Assembly (NCBI RefSeq): GCF_030269125.1
Contig: NZ_BSSM01000009.1
Coordinates: 287,592 to 351,591, forward strand
From: Streptomyces hygroscopicus subsp. hygroscopicus
GTDB taxonomy: Bacteria; Actinomycetota; Actinomycetes; Streptomycetales; Streptomycetaceae
Direction of reading: 5' to 3'
Length of the DNA: 64,000 nt
The notes below the pieces were generated by a model that was not told the origin of the DNA, searched no databases, and was given only the letters and a program-made list of their open reading frames with translations. Below, in pieces: positions 39,486 through 47,381 of this stretch (positions are counted from its first letter, which is position 1; every line of letters begins with the position of its first letter). The position numbers and the translations under genes were made by a program.

Positions 39486-41021
39486 ATGTCCGAAGCCCTC
39501 AAGGCTCCCCGCATCGCCGCGCCGAGCGGTGACGCCAACCGCTGGAAAGCGCTCGTGTTCATCGCGCTCGCCCAGCTGATGGTCGTCCTCGACTCGACCA
39601 TCGTGAACATCGCCCTGCCCTCCGCCCAGAAGGACCTCGGCATATCCGACGGCAATCGGCAGTGGGTCGTCACGGCTTACGCCCTCGCCTTCGGCGGTCT
39701 GCTGCTCTTCGGCGGCCGGATCGCCGACAAGTGGGGCCGCCGGCGTGCCTTCACCACCGGTCTGATCGGCTTCGCCCTGGCCTCCGCGGTCGGCGGTCTC
39801 GCCACCTCGGGCCCGATGATGTTCGGCGCCCGCGCCCTCCAGGGCGTCTTCGGCGCGCTGCTCGCGCCCGCCGCGCTGTCCCTGCTGGCCGTGATGTTCA
39901 CGGACGCCAAGGAGCGCGCCAAGGCGTTCGGCATCTACGGCGCCATCGCGGGCGGTGGCGGTGCCGTCGGCCTGATCCTCGGCGGTTTCCTCACCGAGTA
40001 CCTGGACTGGCGCTGGACGTTCTTCGTCAACGTGCCGTTCGCCGTCGTCGCCGCGACCGGCGCGCTGCTGGTCATCCGTGAGCCGGAGGGCGGCCGCAAC
40101 CGCGCCCCGCTCGACATCCCCGGCGTCCTCCTGTCCACCCTCGGCCTGGTCGCGCTGGTGTACGGCTTCACGCGTGCCGAGTCCGACGGCTGGGGCGACA
40201 CCCTGACCGTGTCGATGTTCGTGGCGTCCGCGGTGCTGCTGCTGGCGTTCGTGCTGGTCGAGTCCCGGGTCAAGGCCCCGTTGCTGCCGCTGCGCGTGGT
40301 CCGCGACCGCAACCGCGGCGGCATCTACCTCTCCCTCGGCCTCGCCATCATCGGCATGTTCGGCCTGTTCCTGTTCCTGACCTACTACCTCCAGATCGTG
40401 CAGGGGTACTCCCCGGTCAAGACCGGCTTCGCGTTCCTGCCGATGGTGGCCGGCATGATCACCGGCTCCACCCAGATCGGCGCCCGCCTGATGACCCGGG
40501 TCCGCGCCCGGCTGCTGATGGGCCCCGGCTTCCTGGTCGCCGGTCTCGGCATGCTGCTGCTGACCCGGCTGGAGATCGGGTCGTCGTACGCCACCCTGCT
40601 GCTGCCCGCGATGGTGCTGCTGGGCCTCGGCATGGGTACCGCGTTCATGCCGGCCATGTCCCTGGCCACCCAGGGCGTCGAGCCCCGGGACGCCGGTGTC
40701 GCCTCCGCGATGGTCAACACCTCGCAGCAGGTGGGCGGCGCGATCGGCACGGCGCTGCTGAACACCATCGCCGCGTCCGCGAAGACGTCGTACATCAAGG
40801 ACCACATCGCCGGTGCCGCCACCAGGCCGCAGCAGCAGCTGGTGGGGCTCCAGGGCATGGTGCACGGCTACAGCACGGCGATCGCCTTCGCCTTCGGCAT
40901 CCTGGGTGTCGCCGCGCTGATCGCCTTCACCTTCGTCAACGCGGGCCGTCCGGGCTCCACCACGGTGGCCGCCGGAGCGGGCGCGCAGGACGAGGTGCAG
41001 GTGCCGGTGGTGGCCCACTGA
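39486..41021 (+). CDS. DHA2-family (EmrB/QacA-like) MFS drug efflux pump
   Basis: A 511-residue membrane protein with 14 predicted helices. Signature motifs are VVLDSTIVNIALPSAQKDL (helix 1), GGRIADKWGRRRAF (motif A), RALQGVFGALLAPAALSLL and WRWTFFVNVPF. This family exports antibiotics and dyes by proton antiport. I chose ATG 39486 (MSEALKAP); GTG 39453 is an in-frame alternative. The convergent MarR gene ends 14 bp downstream, and TetR lies upstream. Confidence 0.9.
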   Translation: MSEALKAPRIAAPSGDANRWKALVFIALAQLMVVLDSTIVNIALPSAQKDLGISDGNRQWVVTAYALAFGGLLLFGGRIADKWGRRRAFTTGLIGFALASAVGGLATSGPMMFGARALQGVFGALLAPAALSLLAVMFTDAKERAKAFGIYGAIAGGGGAVGLILGGFLTEYLDWRWTFFVNVPFAVVAATGALLVIREPEGGRNRAPLDIPGVLLSTLGLVALVYGFTRAESDGWGDTLTVSMFVASAVLLLAFVLVESRVKAPLLPLRVVRDRNRGGIYLSLGLAIIGMFGLFLFLTYYLQIVQGYSPVKTGFAFLPMVAGMITGSTQIGARLMTRVRARLLMGPGFLVAGLGMLLLTRLEIGSSYATLLLPAMVLLGLGMGTAFMPAMSLATQGVEPRDAGVASAMVNTSQQVGGAIGTALLNTIAASAKTSYIKDHIAGAATRPQQQLVGLQGMVHGYSTAIAFAFGILGVAALIAFTFVNAGRPGSTTVAAGAGAQDEVQVPVVAH

Positions 41022-41034
41022 CCCCTTCGGTGAG

Positions 41035-41544
41035 CTAGCGGAGCCAGGGGAGGTCCGCACCCTCCCCGTCCGGTTGCAGGCCCTCGGCGACGATCTCCAT
41101 GATCTCGCCGAGGGCCTTCTGCTGTTCGGGGCTGAGCCGTTCGAAGAGGGCCTGGCGTACGGCGGTGACGTGGCCCGGCGCGGTACGGCCGAGCACGGAA
41201 GCGCCCTCCTCGGTGAGGACCGCGAACTGGCCGCGCTTGTCGGAGGGGCAGTTCTCCCGGCGCACCCAGCCGCTCTTCTCCAGGCGTGCGACGGCGTGCG
41301 ACAGACGGGAGCGGGTGATCTTCGCCTTCATGGCCAGCTCGGTCATCCGCAGTCGGCGGCGTGGTGCCTCGGCGAGGAAGACGAGGAGGCCGTAGTACAT
41401 GTGCGGCATGCCCGCGTCGCGTTGCAGCTGCCGGTCGAGGTGGTCCTCCAGCAGGGTGGTGGCGTGCAGGTACGCGCGCCAGATGCGCTGTTCCTCGGGT
41501 GTGAGCCAGCGGTGCGGTGCGGCGGAGTCCGATGCCGTGTTCAT
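41035..41544 (-). CDS. MarR-family regulator
   Basis: A 169-residue winged-helix protein. LRMTELAMKAKITRSRLSHA is the recognition helix region and VRRENCPSDKRGQFAVLTEEG the wing. The DKR wing motif is canonical for MarR. It is divergent from the LigB-type dioxygenase gene and convergent with the MFS pump. Control of either neighbour is plausible. The AT-rich region 41550-41590 holds a TTGAA-AA-TTGAA repeat that could be its operator. A single Cys (NCPSD) could be redox-sensitive, but that is only a possibility. Confidence 0.9.
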   Translation of the reverse strand: MNTASDSAAPHRWLTPEEQRIWRAYLHATTLLEDHLDRQLQRDAGMPHMYYGLLVFLAEAPRRRLRMTELAMKAKITRSRLSHAVARLEKSGWVRRENCPSDKRGQFAVLTEEGASVLGRTAPGHVTAVRQALFERLSPEQQKALGEIMEIVAEGLQPDGEGADLPWLR

Positions 41545-41559
41545 GTGTCCACTTTACGA

Positions 41560-41588
41560 AACTTCTCTTTGAAAATTGAACTAGTTGG
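41560..41588. promoter_or_regulatory. AT-rich divergent promoter with TTGAA repeat, candidate MarR operator
   Basis: AACTTCTC then TTGAA-AA-TTGAA then CTAGTT forms the only AT-rich stretch between the MarR start (41544) and the dioxygenase start (41669). The TTGAA units are direct repeats and AACT/AGTT ends give weak dyad symmetry. MarR proteins often bind such sites. No experiment is implied. Confidence 0.35.
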
Positions 41589-41668
41589 GCGTACGGTATT
41601 CGCGTAGAGCTTGAGAGTTAAAGGATTCGGTCGATCCGGTTCGCCGGGACGAAGTGGGAGCCGCCGTC

Positions 41669-42460
41669 ATGTCCATGGTCGCCAAGGAGCGCATGCCCGC
41701 CCTGTACCTCAGCCACGGCGCGCCGCCGCTCGCCGACGACCCCGTCTGGCCCGGCCAGCTCGCCGCCTGGGCCGCGGCACTGCCCCGCCCGAAGGCCGTC
41801 CTCGTCGTCTCCGCGCACTGGGAGGAGGCCCCGCTCGCCCTCGGCGCGACCGAGACCGTCCCGCTGGTGTACGACTTCTGGGGCTTCCCCGAGCACTACT
41901 ACCGGGTCCGGTACGAGGCCCCCGGCGCGCCCGAGCTGGCCGACTCGGTCCGCAAGCTGCTGCGCGCCCCCGGCACCCCCGTCCAGGACATCCCCGACCG
42001 CGGCCTCGACCACGGCGCCTACGTCCCCCTCGTCGAGATGTACCCGGACGCCGACATCCCCGTCCTCCAGGTCTCCCTGCCCACCCTCGACCCGGTGCGG
42101 CTCATGGACGTCGGCCGCAGGCTCGCCCCGCTGCGCGACGAGGGCGTGCTGATCATCGGCTCCGGCTTCTTCACCCACAACCTCGCCGCCCTGCGCCACA
42201 CCGGCGGCGGCGTGCCCAGCTGGTCCGCCGAGTTCGACGAGTGGGGGCGGCGCGCCCTCCAGGACCGCGACTGGGACGCCCTCCTCGACTTCCTGGGCAA
42301 GGCCCCGGCCGGCCGCTACGCCCACCCCCGCACCGAGCACTTCGCCCCGCTCTTCGTCACCATGGGCGCGGCGGAGGCCGCGGGCGAGCTGGACGCGCAG
42401 AAGTCGGTGATCGACGGGTTCTGGATGGGGCTGGCGAAGCGGTCCGTGCAGTTCGGGTAG
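41669..42460 (+). CDS. LigB/DODA-type class III extradiol ring-cleavage dioxygenase
   Basis: A 263-residue metalloenzyme of the 4,5-DOPA-extradiol-dioxygenase-like family. Metal and active-site His residues are in ALYLSHGAPPL, VVSAHWEE, GLDHGAYVPLV, GSGFFTHNL and AHPRTEHFAPL. YDFWGFPEHYY is a hallmark segment. Members open catecholic rings, though many bacterial ones have no known substrate. ATG 41669 follows GGGAG at 8 nt. It is divergent from MarR, which could sense its substrate. Confidence 0.9.
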   Translation: MSMVAKERMPALYLSHGAPPLADDPVWPGQLAAWAAALPRPKAVLVVSAHWEEAPLALGATETVPLVYDFWGFPEHYYRVRYEAPGAPELADSVRKLLRAPGTPVQDIPDRGLDHGAYVPLVEMYPDADIPVLQVSLPTLDPVRLMDVGRRLAPLRDEGVLIIGSGFFTHNLAALRHTGGGVPSWSAEFDEWGRRALQDRDWDALLDFLGKAPAGRYAHPRTEHFAPLFVTMGAAEAAGELDAQKSVIDGFWMGLAKRSVQFG

Positions 42461-42488
42461 GGGCGCGGCGGCGAAGGGGCGGGCGCGG

Positions 42489-43031
42489 CTACAGCTCCTT
42501 CTCGTACCAGGCCACGTCCCAGTAGCGCCCGAACTTGCGGCCCACCTCCTGGAACGTGCCCAGGTGCCGGAAGCCGAAGCGCGTGTGCAGCCGTACCGAG
42601 GCCTCGTTCGGCTGGGTGATCCCGGCGTAGGCGCGGTGCAGGTCCTCGTCGGCCAGGGCCTTGAAGAGGGCGTCGTAGAGCAGCGTGCCGATGCCGCGCC
42701 GGCCCGCGTCGGGGGCGACGTACACCGAGGTCTCCACGGAGGTCGCGTACGCGGGGCGCGCCCGGTGGGGGCCGGAGGTGGCGTACCCGAGGATGCGCTC
42801 CGTGCCGGTGCCGGTGCCGGTGCCCGGGGCGGGCTGGGTGGCAACCATCAGGCGGTGGGGGCCGTCTTCCGGGTGGGAGAGCAGCCAGGAGAGGCGGTCC
42901 CGCGGGGTGAGAGGGGCGGTGTCGAACGTGACGGCCGTCTCGCGCACGTAGTGGTTGTAGATCTCCGTGAGCGCGCCGAGATCCGCCTCGACTCCCGGCC
43001 TGACCTGCAGCTCTGTGGGCTTGGATGCCAT
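42489..43031 (-). CDS. GNAT acetyltransferase, phosphinothricin acetyltransferase-like
   Basis: A 180-residue GNAT enzyme. ALTEIYNHYVRETAVTFDT is the N-terminal signature of the phosphinothricin/methionine sulfoximine acetyltransferase family. VETSVYVAPDAGRRGIGTLLY carries the acetyl-CoA loop, and GITQPNEASVRLHTRFGF the C-terminal motif. I chose ATG 43031 (MASKPTELQ); upstream in-frame ATGs lack ribosome sites. A GGCACC tract inserts PGTGTGTGT between two strands near residue 75. Substrate is probably a small amine. It is divergent from hrdD. Confidence 0.87.
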   Translation of the reverse strand: MASKPTELQVRPGVEADLGALTEIYNHYVRETAVTFDTAPLTPRDRLSWLLSHPEDGPHRLMVATQPAPGTGTGTGTERILGYATSGPHRARPAYATSVETSVYVAPDAGRRGIGTLLYDALFKALADEDLHRAYAGITQPNEASVRLHTRFGFRHLGTFQEVGRKFGRYWDVAWYEKEL

Positions 43032-43090
43032 CTCGTCTCTCATGCGGCCGACAGGGTACTGCATGATCAGAAAAATTGAGGGTCGGGTTG

Positions 43091-43116
43091 GGAATTCTGT
43101 CCTGATTCCAGTCGTT
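43091..43116 (+). promoter_or_regulatory. SigR-type promoter upstream of hrdD
   Basis: GGAAT at 43091-43095 and GTT at 43114-43116 are separated by 18 nt, matching the Streptomyces SigR consensus GGAAT-N18/19-GTT. The hrdD start is 106 bp further on. From memory, hrdD is a SigR target in S. coelicolor, which supports the call. Confidence 0.75.
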
Positions 43117-43221
43117 GTTTCCATCGGATGCAGGGCACTCAGGGGAGAGTCCAGGACCGCCCCCGGAGTGCCGAGCGTTCAACAGGACCACCCGCCAGCC
43201 CACCATCGCAAGGGAGCACGC

Positions 43222-44220
43222 ATGGCAACCCGTGCCGTCGCCCGTCGTCAGTCCGCCTCCGGCGAGACGGCCGACTCGGCAAGCAGTGTTCGCGCACATG
43301 GCGGCGAGATCGCGGACCGCGACCTGGTCGGCATGTACCTCGACGAGATCGCGCGTACGCCGCTGCTCGACGCCGCCAAGGAGGTCGAGCTGTCCCAGAC
43401 CATCGAGGCGGGTGTGTTCGCGCGACAGGTTCTCGACGGGTTCGAGGACACCACCTCGGACGCCACCCGCGAGGAGCTGGAGGCCCTGGTCGCCGCCGGT
43501 GAGCGGGCCAAGGACGTCTTCATCCGCTCCAACCTCCGCCTGGTCGTCGCGGTCGCCCGGCGCTACCCGCGCAGCGGCCTGCCCCTGCTCGACCTGATCC
43601 AGGAGGGCAATGCGGGCCTGGTGCGCGCCGTCGAGAAGTTCGACTACCGCAAGGGCTTCAAGTTCTCGACGTACGCCACTTGGTGGATCCGCCAGGCCAT
43701 CACCCGGTCCATCGCCGACCAGTCCCGCACCATCCGGCTCCCCGTCCACCTGGTGGAGGAGCTGGGCCGCATCCGCCGGGTGCAGCGCGAGTTCAACCGG
43801 GAGCACGGCCGCGAGCCGGAGCCCGCGGAGATCGCCGCGGAGCTGGGCTCCACGCCGGAGCGCGTCACCGACGTCCTCGACTGGGCCCGTGACCCGGTCT
43901 CGCTGAACATGTCGGTGGACGACCAGGGGGAGACCCAGTTCGGCGACCTGCTGGAGGACACCTCGGCGGTCAGCCCCGAGCAGTCCGTCCTGACCCTGCT
44001 GCGCAGCGAGGAACTGGACGACCTGATCGGCCGTCTCGACCAGCGCACGGCGTCCATCATCAAGATGCGCTACGGCATCGAGGACGGCCGCGAGCGCACC
44101 CTGACCGAGGTCGGCAAGGAGCACGGACTGACGCGCGAGCGCATCCGGCAGATCGAGAAGCACGCCCTGCTGGAGCTGAAGAAGCTGGCGCGGGACACCG
44201 GGTTCGACGCGGCGGCGTGA
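43222..44220 (+). CDS. hrdD: RNA polymerase group 2 sigma-70 factor, HrdD-like
   Basis: A 332-residue sigma factor. Region 1.2 is GEIADRDLVGMYLDEIARTP. Region 2 is NLRLVVAVARRYP, LLDLIQEGNAGLVRAVEKFD and FSTYATWWIRQAI. Region 3 is RLPVHLVEELGRIRRVQREF and region 4 is SIIKMRYGIEDG, ending LTRERIRQIEKHALLELKKL. Its length equals that of HrdD (332 aa, from memory), and there is no long acidic N-terminal extension as in HrdB. HrdD is a nonessential primary-like sigma factor. ATG 43222 has AAGGGAG upstream, and a SigR-type promoter precedes it. HrdA/HrdC are the main alternatives. Confidence 0.87.
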   Translation: MATRAVARRQSASGETADSASSVRAHGGEIADRDLVGMYLDEIARTPLLDAAKEVELSQTIEAGVFARQVLDGFEDTTSDATREELEALVAAGERAKDVFIRSNLRLVVAVARRYPRSGLPLLDLIQEGNAGLVRAVEKFDYRKGFKFSTYATWWIRQAITRSIADQSRTIRLPVHLVEELGRIRRVQREFNREHGREPEPAEIAAELGSTPERVTDVLDWARDPVSLNMSVDDQGETQFGDLLEDTSAVSPEQSVLTLLRSEELDDLIGRLDQRTASIIKMRYGIEDGRERTLTEVGKEHGLTRERIRQIEKHALLELKKLARDTGFDAAA

Positions 44221-44482
44221 GCCGGAGGCCGCGTACGCCGGGTGGAGAAAGACGGCGCAAACACGGCGCCCTCCCGCCGCTTCAACGGCCGGGCCCGAGG
44301 GAACAACCCTTCCGGGCCCGCCGGCGGGCCCGGCGAACGCCGCACTCCCCACACCGGTCACCGCTGACGCATCACACCCCATCGGGCACTTCGCACCTCA
44401 CCCGGCACATCGAGTCCCACCCGGCCGCCCCCACGCGAGCCACGTCCCGACGCACATCCCCCCCGGCGCCGGGACTTCCCAG

Positions 44483-44528
44483 AGCCGGGCTCCGGCGCCC
44501 ACCCCCCCCCGGGCGCCGGAGCCCGGCT
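44483..44528 (+). terminator. Strong hairpin terminator downstream of hrdD
   Basis: An 18-bp perfect stem, AGCCGGGCTCCGGCGCCC with its complement GGGCGCCGGAGCCCGGCT, encloses a C-rich 10-nt loop and is followed by TCTTCT. It lies 263 bp after the hrdD stop. A weaker GGGCCCG hairpin occurs near 44290-44330. Confidence 0.75.
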
Positions 44529-45274
44529 TCTTCTGCGCCGGGTGCCGGGCGGGATCTCGACGCGGTGACCTCGGCGGCGTCGTCTCGGCGGTTGTGCCCC
44601 TGCCGCCAAGTTCGCGGGTGGGCAGACGGCCGTCGAGCGGGAACCGGCGGTGCCGCGGGTACCCGGCCGACCGGTTCGAAACGGCACTTCCTCGCCACGT
44701 GGCAGGAGGCGGTGTTGTCCGACTGGCGCAGGCGTTCCAGCCGCCGGAGACCCCCACCGGCGAAGTCGGCGAACGCCCAGCCCCCCGGCACCTCCAGCGC
44801 GCGGGGCGCGATGCCGCGACCACGGGCGTGCACGGCGGTCCGGAATCCGGCCTCGGCGCGGCCGGTGCCCGAACTCCTCAGCCGCCCCAGCCGCTTGAGG
44901 ACGACGGGCCCACCACCCCGGCGTCTCCCGGCAGTCGGGGCCGCTCCCCGGCTCCTCCGCGACCGCGAAGGCATACCGCTCGCCCGTCTCCGGGCCGCGT
45001 CGCCGCGCCTCGGTCCGCCGCCGCGTGCCCGCCTCGTCGTCCACGGCCCCGCTCACCCCGCGCCGCGGTGCCTCGTCCCGGCGGGGCGGACGGGGGCACG
45101 GGCATAACGGGGGATCACGCGCAGGGCGTCGTCGCGGTCGTCCCGCGCCGGCCCGTCGTGCGGTCTCCTCCTGCGGGAGCGGCCCGGTCCGTGGGACGCT
45201 GGGAGTGCCGCGACCGCGCCGGGACGGCAAAGGGCGGCCCACCCCGCACCTGAACCCCGGGGTGAACCGCCGGA
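44529..45274. other. About 750 bp without a supported gene
   Basis: ORFs on both strands are Arg/Gly/Pro-rich with no recognisable motif. The longest minus-strand frame (44372-44974) contains the phrase GGWAFADFAGGGLRRLERLR, which looks protein-like but is interrupted by low-complexity sequence, so a decayed gene is possible. No RNA gene was recognised. Confidence 0.4.
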
Positions 45275-45297
45275 TGGCAGATTCTGCCATACGGGCA
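45275..45297. promoter_or_regulatory. Palindrome before TetR gene, candidate autoregulatory operator
   Basis: TGGCAG-ATT-CTGCCA is a perfect 6-bp inverted repeat (45275-45289), followed by TACGGGCA, which adds a third GGCA half-site. It ends 13 bp before the TetR start at 45310. Such placement over the promoter or ribosome region is common for autorepressing TetR proteins. Confidence 0.55.
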
Positions 45298-45309
45298 TAG
45301 CCTGCCGAG

Positions 45310-46266
45310 ATGAGCACCACCCCCCGTCCTACCCCCCGTTCCACCCCCCGCGCCACCCCGCAGTCCCCCTCCGGCGCCGTGCCGACCCCCTCCCTGACCG
45401 AGCGCCGCAAGGCCGAGACCCGGATGGAGATCGCCAGGGCCGCGGCCGCCCTGTTCGTCCGCCAGGGCCTGCGGGCCACCCGCGCCGAGGACATCGCCCA
45501 GCAGGCCGGCATCGCACCGCGCACCTTCTACCGCTACTTCGCCAGCAAGGAGGAGGCGGTCGCGCCCCTCTACGCCGCCGGCGCCCAGCGCTGGGCGGAG
45601 GCCGTCCGCGCCGCCCCGGCCCGCCTCACCGTCCCGCAGGCCCTGGAACACGCCGTCGAGCACACCCTCGTCCCCGGCGCCGGGGTCTCGGCCGCCTCCT
45701 GGGAATGGGTCCGCACCCTGATCCGCCTGACCGACACCAGCCCCGCCCTGCGCAAGGTCTGGGCCGAGGTGGGCCAGACCTCGGAGGAGGCGCTGGCGGA
45801 GATCCTGGCGCGGCGGCTGGCGACCCCCGGATGGGGCATGGCGCCCGCGGCGGAGACGGAAGAGGTCGCCGACGGGAAGCAGACGGGCGTGCCGGGAGCG
45901 GGCGACGAGGCGACGGGACCGGCCGGGGTGCCGTGGGCCGGGGAGCCCGGAGCCGGGGAGCCGGGGACCGCCCGCGATCCGCTCGCCGCGACCCGCGGGG
46001 TGGAGCCGGCCGCGCCGCCGGGCCCCGTGCGGCCCGCCCGCGAGCCGGAAACCGACGGCGCGGGCCCGACCGCACTCCCGCCCCCCGTCCCCGTGATCAC
46101 CCCCGACCTCCGCTTCGCCGCCGCCGTCGCCGGCAGCGCCGTACGCGTCGCCGTGCAGTCCTGGGCCGCGACCACCTCACCCGCCGCCGGTCCGGACGGC
46201 CCCGCCGCCCTCGCCCTGCGCAACCTCAGGGCCCTCGGCGACTTCTCCTGGGACGGCGAGCGCTAG
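45310..46266 (+). CDS. TetR-family regulator with long low-complexity insert
   Basis: A 318-residue TetR protein, about 100 longer than usual. After a Thr/Pro/Arg-rich N-terminal tail (1-27) the HTH reads RKAETRMEIARAAAALFVRQ then EDIAQQAGIAPRTFYRYF. Residues ~180-262 are Gly/Pro/Glu/Ala-rich with no fold. The C-terminal part (FAAAVAGSAVRVAVQSWAAT) looks like the last ligand-domain helices, so the insert interrupts the regulatory domain. A palindrome lies directly upstream. The TAG stop lies in the CTAG target duplicated by the IS, and the insertion left the stop intact. Confidence 0.85.
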   Translation: MSTTPRPTPRSTPRATPQSPSGAVPTPSLTERRKAETRMEIARAAAALFVRQGLRATRAEDIAQQAGIAPRTFYRYFASKEEAVAPLYAAGAQRWAEAVRAAPARLTVPQALEHAVEHTLVPGAGVSAASWEWVRTLIRLTDTSPALRKVWAEVGQTSEEALAEILARRLATPGWGMAPAAETEEVADGKQTGVPGAGDEATGPAGVPWAGEPGAGEPGTARDPLAATRGVEPAAPPGPVRPAREPETDGAGPTALPPPVPVITPDLRFAAAVAGSAVRVAVQSWAATTSPAAGPDGPAALALRNLRALGDFSWDGER

Positions 46267-47261
46267 GTGTATTGACCCGTGAGGTTGGGGACGCGGCTGG
46301 CGGGTGGTTGGCCTTTCAGCGCGGTGTGGCCGCGGTGGTGATTGTAGGTGTGCAGCCAGTCGGGGAAGGCGTCACGCCGTTCCTGCTCCGAGTGGTAGGG
46401 GCGGGCGTAGGCCCATTCTTCGAGCAGGGTGCGGTTGAAGCGTTCGACCTTGCCGTTGGTCTGCGGCCGGTAGGGCCGGGTTCGCTTGTGGGCGATCCCG
46501 GCCGCTGCCAGGGCGTCGCGCCAGTCGCGTGAGCGGTAGCAGGCGCCGTTGTCGGTCAGGACGCGTTCCACGGTGATCCCGGCCTGGGTGAAGAACGCCT
46601 GGGCCCGGGTCCAGAAGCCGGTGGCGGTCTCCTTCTTCTCGTCCGGGTGGATCTCGCTGTAGGCCAGGCGGGAGTGGTCGTCGACGGCGGTGTGCAGGTA
46701 GCTGTAGCCGAGGTTGGGGCGGCCGTGACGGATGCGGGGCCGTGCGGGGTCGCGGTGCGCGGAGCTGTTGCGGCCGCCCTGGGCCCTGCCGTGGGCCTTG
46801 TGTCCGCCGCCGTCGGGGATGTTGCCGAGTTTCTTGATGTCGACGTGGACCAGTTCGCCGGGCCGGTCGCGTTCGTAGCGGCGCACGACGCGGCCGGTGG
46901 CCCGGTCCAGGTGGGCCAGGCGGGCGAGGCTGTAGCGGGTCAGCACGCGGTGCACGGTGGAGGGCACGAGACGGAGCAGGTGTGCGATGCGGGCCGGTCC
47001 CCACCGGCGCAGGACGCGGACCTTGATGATCCGGCGTTCGGTGCGGGTCGGGGTACGGCGGGGGCTGGAGTGCGGGCGGGAGGAACGGTCACGCATGCCT
47101 GCCTCGCCGAACTGCCGGTAGCGCTCGGCCCACCGCTGGGCCGTGGTGGGCGAGACCTGGAAGCGTTCGGCGGCCCGGCGCAGGGGCCAGCCCTCCTCGA
47201 CCACGCAACGGGCCAGACGCAGGCGACCGGTCTCGGTCAGGGGTGCATTACGGTGGACCAC
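46263..47261 (-). CDS. IS481-family transposase
   Basis: A 332-residue DDE transposase from GTG 47261 (AGAAAGG upstream). The N-terminal HTH is GWPLRRAAERFQVSPTTAQR. The integrase core has Asp residues in LVHVDIKKLG, TAVDDHSRLAYSEIHPDE and LTDNGACYRS, with the Glu in RPYRPQTNGKVERFNRTL. The frame runs out through the left end of the element and stops at TAG (46263-46265), which lies in the duplicated target, not in the IS itself. The gene is intact, so the element may be active. Confidence 0.93.
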   Translation of the reverse strand: MVHRNAPLTETGRLRLARCVVEEGWPLRRAAERFQVSPTTAQRWAERYRQFGEAGMRDRSSRPHSSPRRTPTRTERRIIKVRVLRRWGPARIAHLLRLVPSTVHRVLTRYSLARLAHLDRATGRVVRRYERDRPGELVHVDIKKLGNIPDGGGHKAHGRAQGGRNSSAHRDPARPRIRHGRPNLGYSYLHTAVDDHSRLAYSEIHPDEKKETATGFWTRAQAFFTQAGITVERVLTDNGACYRSRDWRDALAAAGIAHKRTRPYRPQTNGKVERFNRTLLEEWAYARPYHSEQERRDAFPDWLHTYNHHRGHTALKGQPPASRVPNLTGQYT

Positions 47262-47380
47262 GAGGGCCTTTCTGGTTGGTGTAGACGTCGCAATCCACAC
47301 CGAACCGGAAGGCCCTCACCTGTTCAAGATCCCTCAGCCGAGACCTGGCTCACCCGTCCACAACCTCCCAGGACAGAACA
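46268..47380 (-). mobile_element. IS481-family insertion sequence, apparently complete
   Basis: The 1113-bp element begins TGTATTGACCCGTGAGGTTG and ends, read from the other side, TGTTCTGTCCTGGGAGGTTG; these terminal inverted repeats share about 19 of the first 26 bases. It is flanked by a perfect 6-bp duplication GCTAGG (46262-46267 and 47381-47386). That matches the NCTAGN target known for IS481-type elements. One transposase ORF fills it. An intact frame, ends and duplication suggest recent insertion. Confidence 0.92.
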
Positions 47381-47381
47381 G

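Noticed and set aside
42785..42835. GGCACC tract in the GNAT gene as a regulatory repeat
   Set aside because: It is in frame inside a coding loop (Gly-Thr repeats) and is best explained by slippage.
44372..44974. Minus-strand ORF of 200 codons after hrdD
   Set aside because: One short protein-like phrase only; the remainder is low-complexity and lacks a ribosome site. Noted as a possible decayed gene, not annotated as CDS.
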